From assembly GCF_046630445.1 (NCBI RefSeq), contig NC_092336.1:507333001-507397000 (forward strand): DNA of 64,000 nt, given 5' to 3'. Position 1 is the first letter of the stretch; every line of letters begins with the position of its first letter. Under the pieces are notes generated by a model that saw nothing but the letters and a program-made list of their open reading frames with translations, did no database searches and had not been told where the DNA came from. Shown here piece by piece: positions 14,034-25,376 of the stretch. The position numbers and the translations under genes were made by a program. Origin of the DNA: Rutidosis leptorrhynchoides. Its lineage: Eukaryota; Streptophyta; Magnoliopsida; Asterales; Asteraceae.

Positions 14034-14384
14034 TAATATTACTTCTTATATATAAAAGTTCGGCTATAATTATATATGTTTATCTTTTGTAAAAATATTA
14101 GATATTGATTTTAAATGACTTTGTAACAATGTTTTTTAATCATTGATTTAGAGAATAATGTTATAATTGTCACTTCCTTCAAATCAACCTAACATTGATT
14201 AAAAATTTCAACAACTATTTTGCAATTCAATTAATTTCACGAAATCAAGATTGTATATAATTCTTTCTTCTTACATATGAAAGATAAGTCACAAATGTCA
14301 TCATTTGTGAAAATATTGAATATTTACCTTTAAATGAGTTGATAACTATGATTTTTAATCATTGGTTTGGATAAATATAAGTGT

Positions 14385-14832
14385 GTTTAGCCGAAACTAG
14401 TTGGAACTTATAGCTGGAGTCGGAGCTTATTTTTGATACTGTAAGTTGGAGCTTATTTTTTCCTATTTGGTAGACTAAATGAAGCTAGAGTTGAAATTTT
14501 GTAAAAATATTACATAGAAGGACACAATTATTTATAGGTACGACATCAATAATAAAATTAAAGGGTAACATGGTAATTCCACATATGAAAAGGAGCTTTT
14601 TTAAAAAGTTTGTTGCATGAGCTTAATCCTTATGAAAATATGCTAGTAAGTTATGACAAGCGAAATTACATTATTACCCCTTAAATCAGTATACATCATT
14701 TATTTTATGTCCTTAATTATATGACATTTTACATACATAAGTTCTAGATAGTCTACCAAACACTTATAACACATAAGCTCAAACTTCTAGCTCTAGCTAC
14801 AAGCTATTTTACTATTTTTGGTTGAAGTACCA
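14385..14832. mobile_element. Putative MITE
   Basis: The left part has AGCTTATTTTTTCC followed by TATTTGGTAGACTA. The right part carries the inverted counterparts AGTCTACCAAACACTTATAA and ACATAAGCTC. Outer ends GTGTTTAGCCGAAACTAG and TTTTTGGTTGAAGTACC are only loosely complementary. Similar GTGTTTGG-type elements are common in plants. The ends are approximate. Confidence 0.4.
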
Positions 14833-15088
14833 AAATACTTACCACTATGTTTTATTCATTTATTTTTTTCTCTTTTATCGGTAACTAGTGACAGTTAATG
14901 AGAAATATTAATTTTTTTTTGAACATTTTAGCTAAATTCGTAATAGTAATAATTAGTCTTCACCTTCTATGATTTTTTAGTTCAAATTTTACGTTAAACG
15001 TTTTGCTATATATTTGAGAACAATTTGTAGTATTCATTTTAATCTTTTATATATTTCGTATCCGTAATAATTATTCTTTAGGCTATAA
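14833..15088. other. AT-rich spacer
   Basis: No gene, repeat or regulatory signal is recognisable between the MITE above and the Helitron-type terminus that starts at 15089. Confidence 0.5.
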
Positions 15089-15119
15089 CTAGATTTAAGA
15101 GCCCGTGCGTTGCACGGGG
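15089..15119 (-). mobile_element. Helitron-type 3' terminus (hairpin plus CTAG)
   Basis: Read on the minus strand, a stem-loop CCCGTGC-AAC-GCACGGG is followed after about nine nucleotides by CTAG and then T. Helitrons end in CTRR preceded by a short GC hairpin at this distance and insert between A and T. The element would extend toward higher coordinates. No 5' TC end can be placed, and no Rep/helicase coding is seen. Two more copies of the GCCCGTGC motif occur at about 15367-15388 and 16571-16589. Confidence 0.5.
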
Positions 15120-15620
15120 GACTTATAATCTAACTAAATCGAAACGTAAAATGTTATATCATTTGAAGTTTTTGAAAGACAGTCTCACAAGTATCATTGT
15201 ATCAAATATTAATGGCTTTAACGTTTCTCATCCTTGTATCTATACATTGGGTTGTAACATTTGCCAATATATCTGACTACAACCTATGTTATGCGTGTAA
15301 GTCTTTCAAATTGATCATTCGAAATCTCGTTAATAACCCTATAAATGTATACCTTTATATCAAAAGAGCCCGTGCGTTGCACGACAACTCTAAAAAATAA
15401 CATTCGAAAATGTTAGTATTGAGACTGATTAGCTTAGATGTATGATACAATTATAATGAAAAAAAGCCTTTAGTATTGAGGCATTATTTGAAGATGAGAA
15501 GGTTGAGACACTAATGAAAGATGGTTTGAAGGTTAATAATGAAGTTTGTGGTCAAAATAGGCAGAATATTAATGTTTTGCTATTTCAAGTTGTGGATTAA
15601 AGAAATAATAATGTGGAAAG
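15120..15620. other. Non-coding, possible Helitron interior
   Basis: This holds a second GCCCGTGCGTTGCACG hairpin at about 15367. The short frames here have no recognisable similarity. It may be the body of the non-autonomous Helitron ending at 15089. Confidence 0.35.
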
Positions 15621-15845
15621 GTTGAACATGGATTGGAGGAATAGTTTTATGGTAGATTAATATTATGAAACATAACATTTACATAGTTGAACATGGATTG
15701 GAGGAATAGTTTTATGACAGATTAATAATATGAAACATAACAATTACATATACCGATGGAAGTAGTAAACACAGCTATTTCAAGTTGTGGGTAAAAGAAA
15801 TAATAATGTGGACAGGTTGTTGATGGATTGGAGGAATAGTTTCAA
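15596..15845. repeat. 65-bp direct repeat, two full and one partial copy
   Basis: The unit beginning GTTGAACATGGATTGG starts at 15621 and again at 15686 with few differences. A partial third copy starts near 15816. An adjoining AAAGAAATAATAATGTGG segment is also repeated near 15598 and 15795. No protein is encoded. Confidence 0.75.
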
Positions 15846-17598
15846 TAATAAGTGGTAACTCTAAAATCGGCTACTATTATGATAAGCAACCTACGTTTAC
15901 TGAGTAAAATGGGCAGTAATTTAAAAGCGAGGGAATTTTGCCTAACTGAGCCAGTGTATACAATAGTATCAGAAGAGAGTATCATTTCCAAAAACCTACA
16001 AATGATGATCAAACTCATAGATAAAATGGTGTTAACTACTTTGAATGATTTTAAAGATGGTCATTTATGAAAGTGAGTTGATTTTCCCAAATCAATCCAT
16101 ACACATCATTTATCAAATATTAACAATTTTACCCCCGATTTTAATCAACATAAAAATATAAAAGCAAATAAATCTCAATCTATTATCGTTGTAATCATAT
16201 ACTCCATACATTTCGAAAATAACACATACTTTTCGATGATCAACATGACTCGTTACGGTGAGAATTGTAAGTCGGTCTTGTAAATTGTCCATGTCTTCTT
16301 CCTCATAGGTTTTTGACCCATTTAAACACCTGAGACATTACATTGATAAAGTCAATAAACATAAGTGACTTAGTATCATGGTGCTTACACAACAATATGG
16401 ACTTTTGGTTAGTTTGCAAAGAAAAATCAATTACACTTATTTAAGCAAAAGCCAATGCAACTGAGTAAACATCCATAACTTGTTAATTATTACTCGTACA
16501 TATTATGTCATATATGGCTAGAAACAATTACCAACAAATTGCAGCATATAGCTTTAGGATTAATGTCAAATGAGCCCGTGCAATACACGAATGTTTAAAA
16601 ATCAGTTAACAAATTGTTTGTGATTACCTCAATTAAATAAGTTTTGAAACCTGTAAGGGTTAAGTGTGGTACTATAAATACTCAAAGTCATTATATATTG
16701 TGTAACTTTTGCCATTTATCTTGTAAACATTTGTGCTTAATGAAAGAACCGATTCTCCGATAACTCTCTCTATCTCTCTAAGCTAACACCTTTATCTATC
16801 TATACTCAACTCTAAGTGTTCTAACATGAATTAAGACTTGAAAAAACGAAAATAACCCATAACCCATTTTGACCCTTACCTAACCCCCTTCAAGCCCGCC
16901 CTAGTCGCCCGTCTTTCCAGCTCTAATATAATTCATGTAATAATACCTTAACGACTCTGAAATTTATGCATTCTTCCATCACTAATAGTTTCACATCATT
17001 TTCTTAATAACAACCTGAAACTGTATAGTAGACATCGAATGATTTATAGATTCAAACCATAGATTATGTAGAGCCACAATGACCAATGCATAGTTAGATT
17101 GTTGTTTCAACATAATATGATCCAACTATGACAACAATGGATTGTCAAAAGTTGAATTAAGTTTTCACATTTTGATTTAAGTATTCAAAGCAGGAGTATT
17201 GTCTCTTAGTGTTGTATATTTTTTCAACCTTAACATAAGATGACCAACTATTGATCTATTACACAAGGTTGACAACAAAACATGAGTCATAAAACATGAG
17301 TTCATGATTATTTTTTAAAATATATAACATGAATTTGTTACACAACTTTGACAACAAAAACCTCAATCATTTTGTGGATGTAGCAACCATTTGAAGTGTT
17401 AAAACGAAAGTAGATAATAGCAATAACGTACATGAGACGAAAACCAATACTTCTGATAGTGAGCTTTGTTGCACTCTATCCACATCAGTAAAAGCAACAT
17501 CTCTAATGGTAAAGCTCTCTGTTTTTTTATGACAAATAGTTGTTTGTTAGTGCCTACAAAGTTTCAACACTGAAAAATTGAAATAGTTGCATTCTTGC

Positions 17599-17629
<31 letters not shown>

Positions 17630-17860
17630 CACATAAAAGTTAGAGCACATGAAGGTGGATAACCTTGTCATCTAACCCGCGCATCTAATCCATAGTTGGT
17701 GGCATTTTTCATATCATATCACCAGTGGAAAATTATGAATCGAATGATAATAATCATAAAAAAACATGACAAAACCTCTTTAGCTTGTTATCTAACCCGC
17801 CCATTTTGACTATATTATATAAGCACAATAATATATTATATTACTACCTCAAGTTTCTTC
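15846..17860. other. Intergenic, degenerate repeats, poly(A) tract
   Basis: No gene is recognised. Around 16650-16826 there is a TATA-like TACTATAAATACTC followed by CT-rich sequence ending TTCTAACA, which resembles the 3' half of a copia LTR, but no start or target duplication is found. At 17603-17629 there is a 27-nt A run. Several CATGAGTT/CAACCTTGACAACAAA words recur near 17230-17360. Confidence 0.4.
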
Positions 17861-20530
17861 TCTTTCAGCCAAGAATGAACCCCTTGTAATTCCAATTTTT
17901 AAGCTGTCATTATCAATCTTGCTTGTATAAATGGGAAAGATGAGAAAATAAAATGATCTTCAATCCCACCAAACTCATATTGACATTGATATCCACGAAC
18001 CTTCTAGCTTGTCTTCATCATGATGAAGTATCACACCACACTGTAGAAGCACATTTGTCCCTAACTGTTACTTTCGAATTTTTTTGAAAGGATAAGAGAA
18101 AAAAAATAAAGAAAATGACCTAACAAAAACCCGTGAACCATAAGTAGAAGCACCAACTGTTACAGCAGCACCCTTGTACTATGGCTAAGTAGGTACCTTA
18201 CACAGAGGACTGCACAAATAATTATATTATATTTAAAAAAAAAAAATATAGCAGTAGGCGTTATCAATATAACATGTATAATGATAATATATACCTCTAA
18301 GAGGATATGGCAACCCATAAAACTGCCTATCCAGATTCGCAACTGCAGTGATCCCACCAAGTTTATTTCCAATCGCCTTTTCAAAATTGCTTGGCAACTT
18401 GAGCGTTTCATCACAATTTTCAGTCCAATTAAGTCAACTCACATGTTCAATGTCGTAGTTAAATGTGTGTACTTGAAACGGGCCGCAACTCTAATCTGTC
18501 AACATAATAATCAAACGACTACAAAGCAACGACCTCAATCTTCTGCATATCTAAAGAAGCGAAGACCAAAAGAATCACAAAACGTTTCTAACTGAACATT
18601 TAACTAACATAACATTCAATACAGTCTGCATATTCAGAAATAACAGTTACAGAGAGATAAGAAAGATAGCGATTAAGCAGCACAATAAAAGTGAATCCAC
18701 AATAAAAGTGAATCAACAAATTCACAAGCGTTTGAGAAACAACCAAAAGACATCGAAAAAAGAACTAACCACATGAACTAAAATTACTTTTTGGCATTCT
18801 CAACCTTATACATTGTCTTTTTGTTTACCTATTCAGAGCAAAAACTCACCGGCTAATTTATATGTATTAGATCTTGTACGCAATTAAATGGAAAGCCACC
18901 CATCTTATTGAGGCAGAAAACATATTTACTCACACACAAAACTGACCAAACACAAAAACAACACTAATTTAAAACACAGGGCTGGTGGTTTCTCTTGTCG
19001 ACACTCACCGTGTAGGTTGTGCAGCAAGAGTTGTGGCTGGGGGTTTATCTTGTAGACCCTGAAATCATAGAAAATACAGGTTGAAAGGTTCATCAATCAT
19101 CAATAAGAATATAAGGCTACTTAGATATTCGAATCATTAAATAAGATGGTCGTTTTGACAACACAAAACAAAATACCAATAAAATGTCATCATAAGATCA
19201 TACCTCAAAACTGTATTTAAGGCAGTAATAAAATATTACTAATCCGATCCCGATCTCCAAAAGAATTTTCAATTCAACATTACAGGTAAAAAACAATAAT
19301 CGAACAATAATCGTACAGGTAAAGAACAATAATCGAAGTAAGCACTTACATAACCTTTACTTATAATCGACATGACAATTGACTGGAGAACCCCTGTACG
19401 TTATGTGTATCTAATAGATGGTGATTTAGGGTTGTAAATGAAGCAGATGCGTATCTTATAGATGGTAGTTTAGGATCTGATAAGTACATCCATTTATCTA
19501 ATAGATGGTGATTTATGGTCGTAGATGAAGCAGATGATTGGAACGACAATCACATATGGAGGTTTAGGGTTGTAAAACTAATTCAATCAGTTATGGGTGC
19601 AGATACAGTTTCAACCGACACAACCACTTTGTTGCTAAGACTACACTAAGTAATATATAAATCATTATAATCAAACAAACAATAAGAGAAAAACAATTAA
19701 TAAACAGCAGCAGTTGTACAATGAATAATAAAGAGAATAATCACATAATAGAATGAGTTAACACCAGAAACATACTTTCAAAAACAGAATGAGTTAACAC
19801 TGGTAACTTCACCTAATACAACCGCATAACAACCATTTAGAAAGTTACAAAAAACATAAGAAGAGAAAGAAAAAATCAGAAACAGACCTGTGAACCAAAC
19901 GAAATTACAACCACAGATGTTGAATATAGGCACCCTAAAAATTAATAAACTTGGCAAATACATACAATTACTAATTAGTAACTGGATATTATAAATAACA
20001 ACAAAAAAACCTGCTTCGATCTTGAATGATCAAATTTCGTTGATAACAGATAGTAGTTGTACAAAAAAAACCTGCAATTGACAAATTAGGGGTTTCAGAT
20101 GACTAAAAAATCAACGATTTTAACAATGATAATGATGAAAAAATTTCAATTATTACAAAATACGAAATTATAATAATGGAAACTTACACCATGATTCGAC
20201 AAGTGAATGTTGAAATCCTTTCGGAAGCTTGATTGATGTTGTTTGATTCCAATGGGAATGACAATTTGATGATTGAAACGGTAAAACTGACGAAGGAGTA
20301 ATCGACTGCAAGATGAACAGTTTAACAATTTGATTTATCTTAGATTTGAGAGATGTGTGCGTGAAATTGGAATGCTACGAGGAAGATTGAAATTGTCGAT
20401 GCAGTTACCGCTAATTTAGGGATTACGAATCAATAAAACCGATGCAGTTAGGGTTATTTGAGATTTCTGGATTTTGAAATATGAATTTTGAAGCCCTAAT
20501 AAACCCCGGTTGGATGGAATTAATCGAGCG
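17860..20530 (-). other. Unidentified exon-like locus, possible spliced gene or pseudogene
   Basis: I do not recognise this locus. On the minus strand an exon-like segment around 18295-18425 reads through NFEKAIGNKLGG and ends YPLR before a GTATAT donor. The composition is protein-like (KLPSNFEKAIG, AVANLDRQFYGLPY). A possible first coding exon at 20188-20328 begins MLNCSSCSRLLLRQFYRF, an Arg/Ser-rich start like an organelle presequence, and ends before GTAAGT. The two pieces are 1.8 kb apart and I cannot link them convincingly. A 90-bp-spaced duplication around TAATAGATGGTGATTT lies between them (19400-19545). It may be a decayed gene or a non-coding transcript. Confidence 0.3.
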
Positions 20531-20897
20531 TAAGATTAAGCGGAAACATTGAGAGTACACGTGTCATTTTCTCAGAATTAGTCTAATAATTCAAGATTAA
20601 TTAGAAAAAAAGATAAATGTGAGAGTGAACATGGGCTTGACACACGTGGATTTAAACTACCGGATTACTAAGATAGATGGAAGATTTCGTAATCGTAAAT
20701 TTAATATTTTTGATAAATGTTCATTATTTTTTAAAAAATGTTCACATATATGTTCACAATTATAAAATATAATTGCGAACATCATTGTGATTACTATATA
20801 CAATATTTTCAATTAAATAGGGGTTCAAATGCATGCTGAAAACTGTTCGACAAATAATACAGTAGTTGTTACTTCTGTTTGGGGGTCAGGGAGTCGA
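20531..20897. other. AT-rich spacer left of copia element
   Basis: There is no coding frame. It contains short ATGTTCAC/AATATATTTG words and ends in the GCAAA target duplication of the copia element. Confidence 0.5.
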
Positions 20898-20902
20898 GCA
20901 AA

Positions 20903-21311
20903 TGTTGGGAAATTACGGCCTCACTAATTTCCAACAAACGCCCAATGAAAAACAGTAAAGAAATAAGAACAATACACAACACAAGATTTAACGTGGAAAC
21001 TCCAAAACAGGAGAAAAATCACCGGCCTCCAAAGAGAAAAATACACTATATCACAAATTGTTACAATGATATAGACGGCTCTCTTAAGCCAACTACACTC
21101 TCCAAAATATTTAACTAATACAACTCTCAAACAAGGGTAAGAAAGAAAGAAATAATCAAATACTTAAAGTGTATTGATTGGTGCAATTTGGAAGTGAGGC
21201 TTAACACTCCTTTTATAACCAAGTCACCCCCTCCCACCTATGTGGGATAACATCCATTCACAAATACAAAGCAACCATATCCATTTCTTCTAACCAAAAC
21301 TATAACCAACA
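20903..21311 (-). repeat. 3' LTR of copia element
   Basis: 409 bp, TG...CA bounded, near-identical to the copy at 22871-23292. The main difference is a short indel near the TCCCACCT stretch. It is preceded (minus strand) by the polypurine tract. Confidence 0.93.
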
Positions 21312-21779
21312 AATCTCCACCTTTTGGATAGAAGAAGATAACCATGCTTCCACTTTGCAAAAGAAACCGACGTAGATGCTTCCTCGACGACAACTTAAAG
21401 ATCCTCATCTTCATGCCGCTGACATTACCTCTAACCCAAGAAATAAAATTTACATCTTCATCGAACATTGTCAAGACCCGACAATCATTGTCATCACAGA
21501 CAATCATAACTCTTAACAAGAATTATCATACTCCACCATTAAGAGTATAACACTTAGAATATCACATTCCAAGTATTTCACCTCGGCACATGTTGTTGAA
21601 CAACCAGCTGAAACTTTATGGTGCAACTTTCCTGTTTGGCTTTCAAGAAAGTCCCATCAGCTACAACATCAGTTTCCACCACACAACCTGCATCAACGCC
21701 AAACCAATGCCCATGTGTAATTGTGAAACCGCTAACGAACATCCCTTTCTATGGTGGCGCGGACACACCATGAGGATGA

Positions 21780-22577
21780 CGTAACTTCAGAGGAATTCGT
21801 CACTCTCCGTAACAACGGAGACATCATTAGCGCCTTTGGAGCCATTTGCCGAATTAGCTCCACCTGGACAATTAACCCTTACATGCCCAGTTTTCCCGCA
21901 CTTCCAGCATACCAGGTTCTTTCCGAGTTTCTCTTCCGCCTATCCGAACACAACAGTACCGTACTTTCTGATGACGAGACCCCGTTACCTTCCAGTCTTT
22001 TCTCCTCGGATAGGAGCTTGCTAGTAACGTCTTCAAACTTCAGAGTTTCTTTCCCATACATCAAAATAGGTTTCATGTGTTCATAGGACGATAACAAAGA
22101 TAATATCAGCCTCAAAGCTTTATCTTCATCTTCCATTTTAACTCCAATAGCCTCCAATTCCGAAACAATACCATTAAGAATACTCAGATGATCTGAAATC
22201 TTTGAACCCCCATCCATACGCAAAGTATGGAACTGTTCTTTAAGACACAACCGATTTGAGATGCCCTTGCCCTGGTACAACTGCTCCAACTTATCCCAAA
22301 GTTCCTTAGCCGTTGATAACCCGTGCACATTTGCAAGCACGTTCTTTGCAAGACACAAACGAATCGCACTTGCCGCCCTTAAATCCATATCATCTCATTC
22401 TTCTTCATCGACCTTACTGCTAGAATCACTGCCAGGAACAAGGGTGGGTTTACCCTTCAATGCCTTGCGTAAACTAGACTGAATCAACACATCCTTGACT
22501 TGAACCTGCCATAAGCCAAAATTGATCCTCCCATCAAATTTCTCAACATCAAACCTCATTGGACTGAACTTCGACAT
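21780..22577 (-). pseudogene. Copia gag, broken by one stop and a frameshift
   Basis: The frame starts MSKFSPMRFDVEKFDG at 22577 and continues with the copia gag (UBN2-type) signature LWQVQVKDVL, then YQGKGISNRLCLKEQF and LSSYEHM. A TGA at 22395-22397 stands where relatives have TGG (Trp), so the protein stops after 60 residues. The same frame resumes at once through about 21960, after which the reading shifts. In the shifted frame a zinc knuckle CWKCGKTGHVRVNC is visible at 21868-21909 (CX2CX4HX4C). It ends near 21780. Nothing of pol follows before the 3' LTR. Confidence 0.9.
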
Positions 22578-22856
22578 CGTATCCGTATCCTATAAACAAC
22601 ACTTTCTCTGATTTTGCTCACGTTTCGACTGGCCGAGAGATGTAGTGGAGTGGCGCACAGGATCCGTTAAATTGGAAAATCCAACACCCGGTCCACTACA
22701 AATTCTAGACACCACTTACTCCGAATCAGAAAAATATTGTTAAACCAGATACCCTATACGATCAATAGAACTCGTTTCTGATGTGGACGATCCACTCCCG
22801 TGGCAACCACAGAGCATACTCCGACTCCTATAACCGAGACCTCCGTCAAACCTGAC

Positions 22857-22868
22857 GCTCTGATACCA
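22857..22868 (-). other. Primer binding site of copia element
   Basis: On the minus strand it reads TGGTATCAGAGC two nucleotides inside the 5' LTR. This is complementary to the 3' end of plant initiator tRNA-Met. Confidence 0.95.
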
Positions 22869-22870
22869 GT

Positions 22871-23292
22871 TGTTGGGAAATTACGGCCTCACTAATTCCC
22901 AACAAACGCCCAATGAAAAACAGTAAAGAAATAAGAACAATACACAACACAAGATTTAACGTGGAAACTCCAAAACAGGAGAAAAACAACCGGCCCCCAA
23001 AGAGAGAAATACACTATATCACAAATTGTTACAATGATATAGACGACTCTCTTAAGCCAACTACACTCTTCAAAATATTTAACTAATACAACTCTCAAAC
23101 AAGGGTAAGAAAGAAAGAAATAATCAAATACTTAAAGTGTATTGATTGGTGCAATTTGGAAGTGAGGCTTAACACTCCTTTTATAACCAAGTCACCCCCT
23201 CCCACTTCTTCCTCCCACCTATGTGGGATAACATCCATTCACAAATACAAAGCAATCATATCAATTTCTTCTAACCAAAACTATAACCAACA
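22871..23292 (-). repeat. 5' LTR of copia element
   Basis: 422 bp, TG...CA bounded, with a TATAAAAGGAG promoter-like box on the minus strand near 23180, matching the 3' LTR copy. Confidence 0.93.
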
Positions 23293-23297
23293 GCAAA

Positions 23298-24015
23298 CAC
23301 AGAGATGACAACATTATTCTCATGGCAACATATGAGTATGGACTCAGATTCCAAGTTGACAAAGTTTTTGGGGTATGAGTGTAAAGTCGAAGAATGGGGA
23401 AGGACTTGAGAATATAACGGTGGTGCGTGGTGTAAAGAAAAAATCACTATTATTGGGAACATACCTCATCTATTGCGAATGTGGAAACTTTATACTGTAG
23501 TGTTCATGAGATTTTGAAGTGTGATTACTAGTTAAGTCCTATTTTTGTTGAGATATTTAGTTTGGATGAATGCAATGATATTTCTGGTTTTCTATTAAAA
23601 GGAGAGGGAGACAGAATGTCAACTTTCGGAGCAAAAACTAGTAATATTGTCCGATAAAAAATATTATTGTTTGAAAAGTATATTTATATTTTTTGGCATC
23701 ATTTAGTAGTAATCTTTGAAAAAATATTATATTTGTAGGCAAAAATTAGTACTCCAATATTCTTTTGTAAGGAACACTAAAATTCTAGGCAAATAATAAT
23801 AATAGTTTTAAAACAGAATATTATTCTTTGCAAATAATAATAATAATTTGGACAAAATTAGTTAACATTCATTGAAAATAATAAATATGGTCAGTTAAAT
23901 ATTGACTTTTAAAAATTAATGTAATATTAAATTTGTTAAGTCATGTACTTCTGAGAAATTAATTTTCGTATAGTTAATTCATTAAAATTTTGTTTCCAGT
24001 GACTCATTCAGTAAA
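23298..24015. other. AT-rich spacer
   Basis: No gene is recognised. It contains short AATAATAATAG-type tracts around 23790-23850 and no visible transposon ends. Confidence 0.5.
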
Positions 24016-24890
24016 TTTTTTTTTTTTTTTTTTGAAAAGCAAGGAATATTATTAAGCACAGAAAATATTACAACGTCCACAAATTACAGTATGAGAAATA
24101 GGTTGCGAAGTGAGCAACCATATAAGAAAACTAGCTCGAAAGATACAAGTGTGGGTTGCTCAACCAAGTAAACCAGTCAAACTTTTTTCCTCTCTTACGT
24201 AGGGATATCCATTCGAAGGATTTTACTTGGATTTCATTAAGAGTAACCGCTGCACTCCACGAATTTCCGCGAAACACTCGATTATTACGATTTTTCCAAA
24301 TATAGTAAGTACATATCCACTCGATAGCTTGCCATATTTTCTTCCCGAAAGGAGACATAGAAACACCTGAGTTGCCTCGAAGAATCTCATTGAAACTAAG
24401 ATTCGAAAATGATCCCAACCCCCACCAACTATTGATACGCTTCCAAATGTCTTGAGCAAACGAACAAAAAAGCAAGGTATGATCCGTTGTTTCAATATCA
24501 TCATCACAAAGGGGGCATCGAACACTATGTAGATCAATACCCCTTTTGTCTAACTCAATCCTAACCGGTAGTCTTTTCTTCATCAAACGCCACACAGAAA
24601 TTTCAATTTTTTAGGCACTAAGTTGTTACGCATAGTACTTGAATAATTGGTTCCAAAAGATAAAAGATTTTCATCACACAAACCCGATAATTTTTTTGAC
24701 AGTGAATGGCTTGTCCCCATCCGAGTTCCAAATCCATGAATCCACTTTGTCGCTTAACGTTACCTCCGAAACCATCTGAATCAGTGACATGAGATCACCC
24801 AAGCCTCGGCCCGAAGGTTGACGAGCCCAGGCCCATGTGATTCTCTCCGGATGATTAGCCAACCCAATAAAATATCCTTAATTTTCCGGT
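24016..24890 (-). mobile_element. 5'-truncated LINE tail (zf-RVT region)
   Basis: The 18-nt T run at 24016-24033 is the poly(A) tail of a minus-strand LINE. Upstream of it, 24131-24595 encodes the zinc-binding reverse-transcriptase tail: MWRLMKKRLPVR, then CPLCDDDIETTDHTLLFC, then WQAIEWICTYYIWKNRN. A broken continuation at 24674-24862 contains SGRGLGDLMSL and DSWIWNSDG, typical of the segment just before zf-RVT. The reading frame is interrupted between them, and endonuclease and most of the RT are absent. A dead L1-clade copy. Confidence 0.88.
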
Positions 24891-25014
24891 AGAATTCTAT
24901 TTCGCCTAAGTTTCACAGATTATATCATCTTGTATGTATCTTGTATAAAGTTAATTTGAAAAGAAAAATTCAAGTTAAAACCCATAATAAAATAAAATTA
25001 TATTAAATAATAAT

Positions 25015-25376
25015 TGATGATGTGCGGAGCCCATCGGGCCGAGTAATTGGGCTTGGTCCATGGACCGCGCTCAAGTCTTCCTCCTAAACCCTAATTCCCT
25101 CTTATAAATAGAGGGGTAATCTAAGCAATTAGGGCACCCAATCGGGACACATTCTCACTAGGGTTTTTACCTACCACTCTTGGTAGGGTTCCCTTCGCAG
25201 CCAATCGGAGCGCCGTCCATCGGCCGGCGGTCAGCCCTTAGCCACCCTCCCGAGATCATCATCTCGGCTAGGGTTATCACGGTAACCGGACCGGAGGTTA
25301 ACGCCGCTGAACTAATAAAACCCTCCTCTATTGCACTCAAGCGTGTTTCTATCCTAGGCGAAAATATACTTGATCA
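25015..25376 (+). repeat. Left LTR of outer LARD-like element
   Basis: 362 bp, starting TGATGATGTGCGGAGCCCA and ending ACTTGATCA. It contains a TATA-like CTTATAAATAGAGG and a GC-rich CGGCCGGCGG segment. The right copy at 45647-46003 differs by a few substitutions and short indels. Confidence 0.92.

Larger units (their letters stand above)
20898..23297 (-). mobile_element. Complete gag-only Ty1-copia LTR retrotransposon with 5-bp TSD
   Basis: The element body is 20903-23292 (2390 bp) and starts and ends TGTTGG...CCAACA. The target duplication GCAAA is present at 20898-20902 and 23293-23297. The 5' LTR is 22871-23292 and the 3' LTR 20903-21311 (minus strand orientation). Next to the 5' LTR is TGGTATCAGAGC, the usual initiator tRNA-Met primer site. 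Next to the 3' LTR is the purine tract AAAAGGTGGAGATT. Inside there is only gag; protease, integrase and reverse transcriptase are missing, so it must have moved, if at all, with help from another copy. Confidence 0.93.

Noticed and set aside
16616-16826. Copia solo LTR
   Set aside because: TATA-like box and ending fit loosely, but no matching start or target duplication is found.
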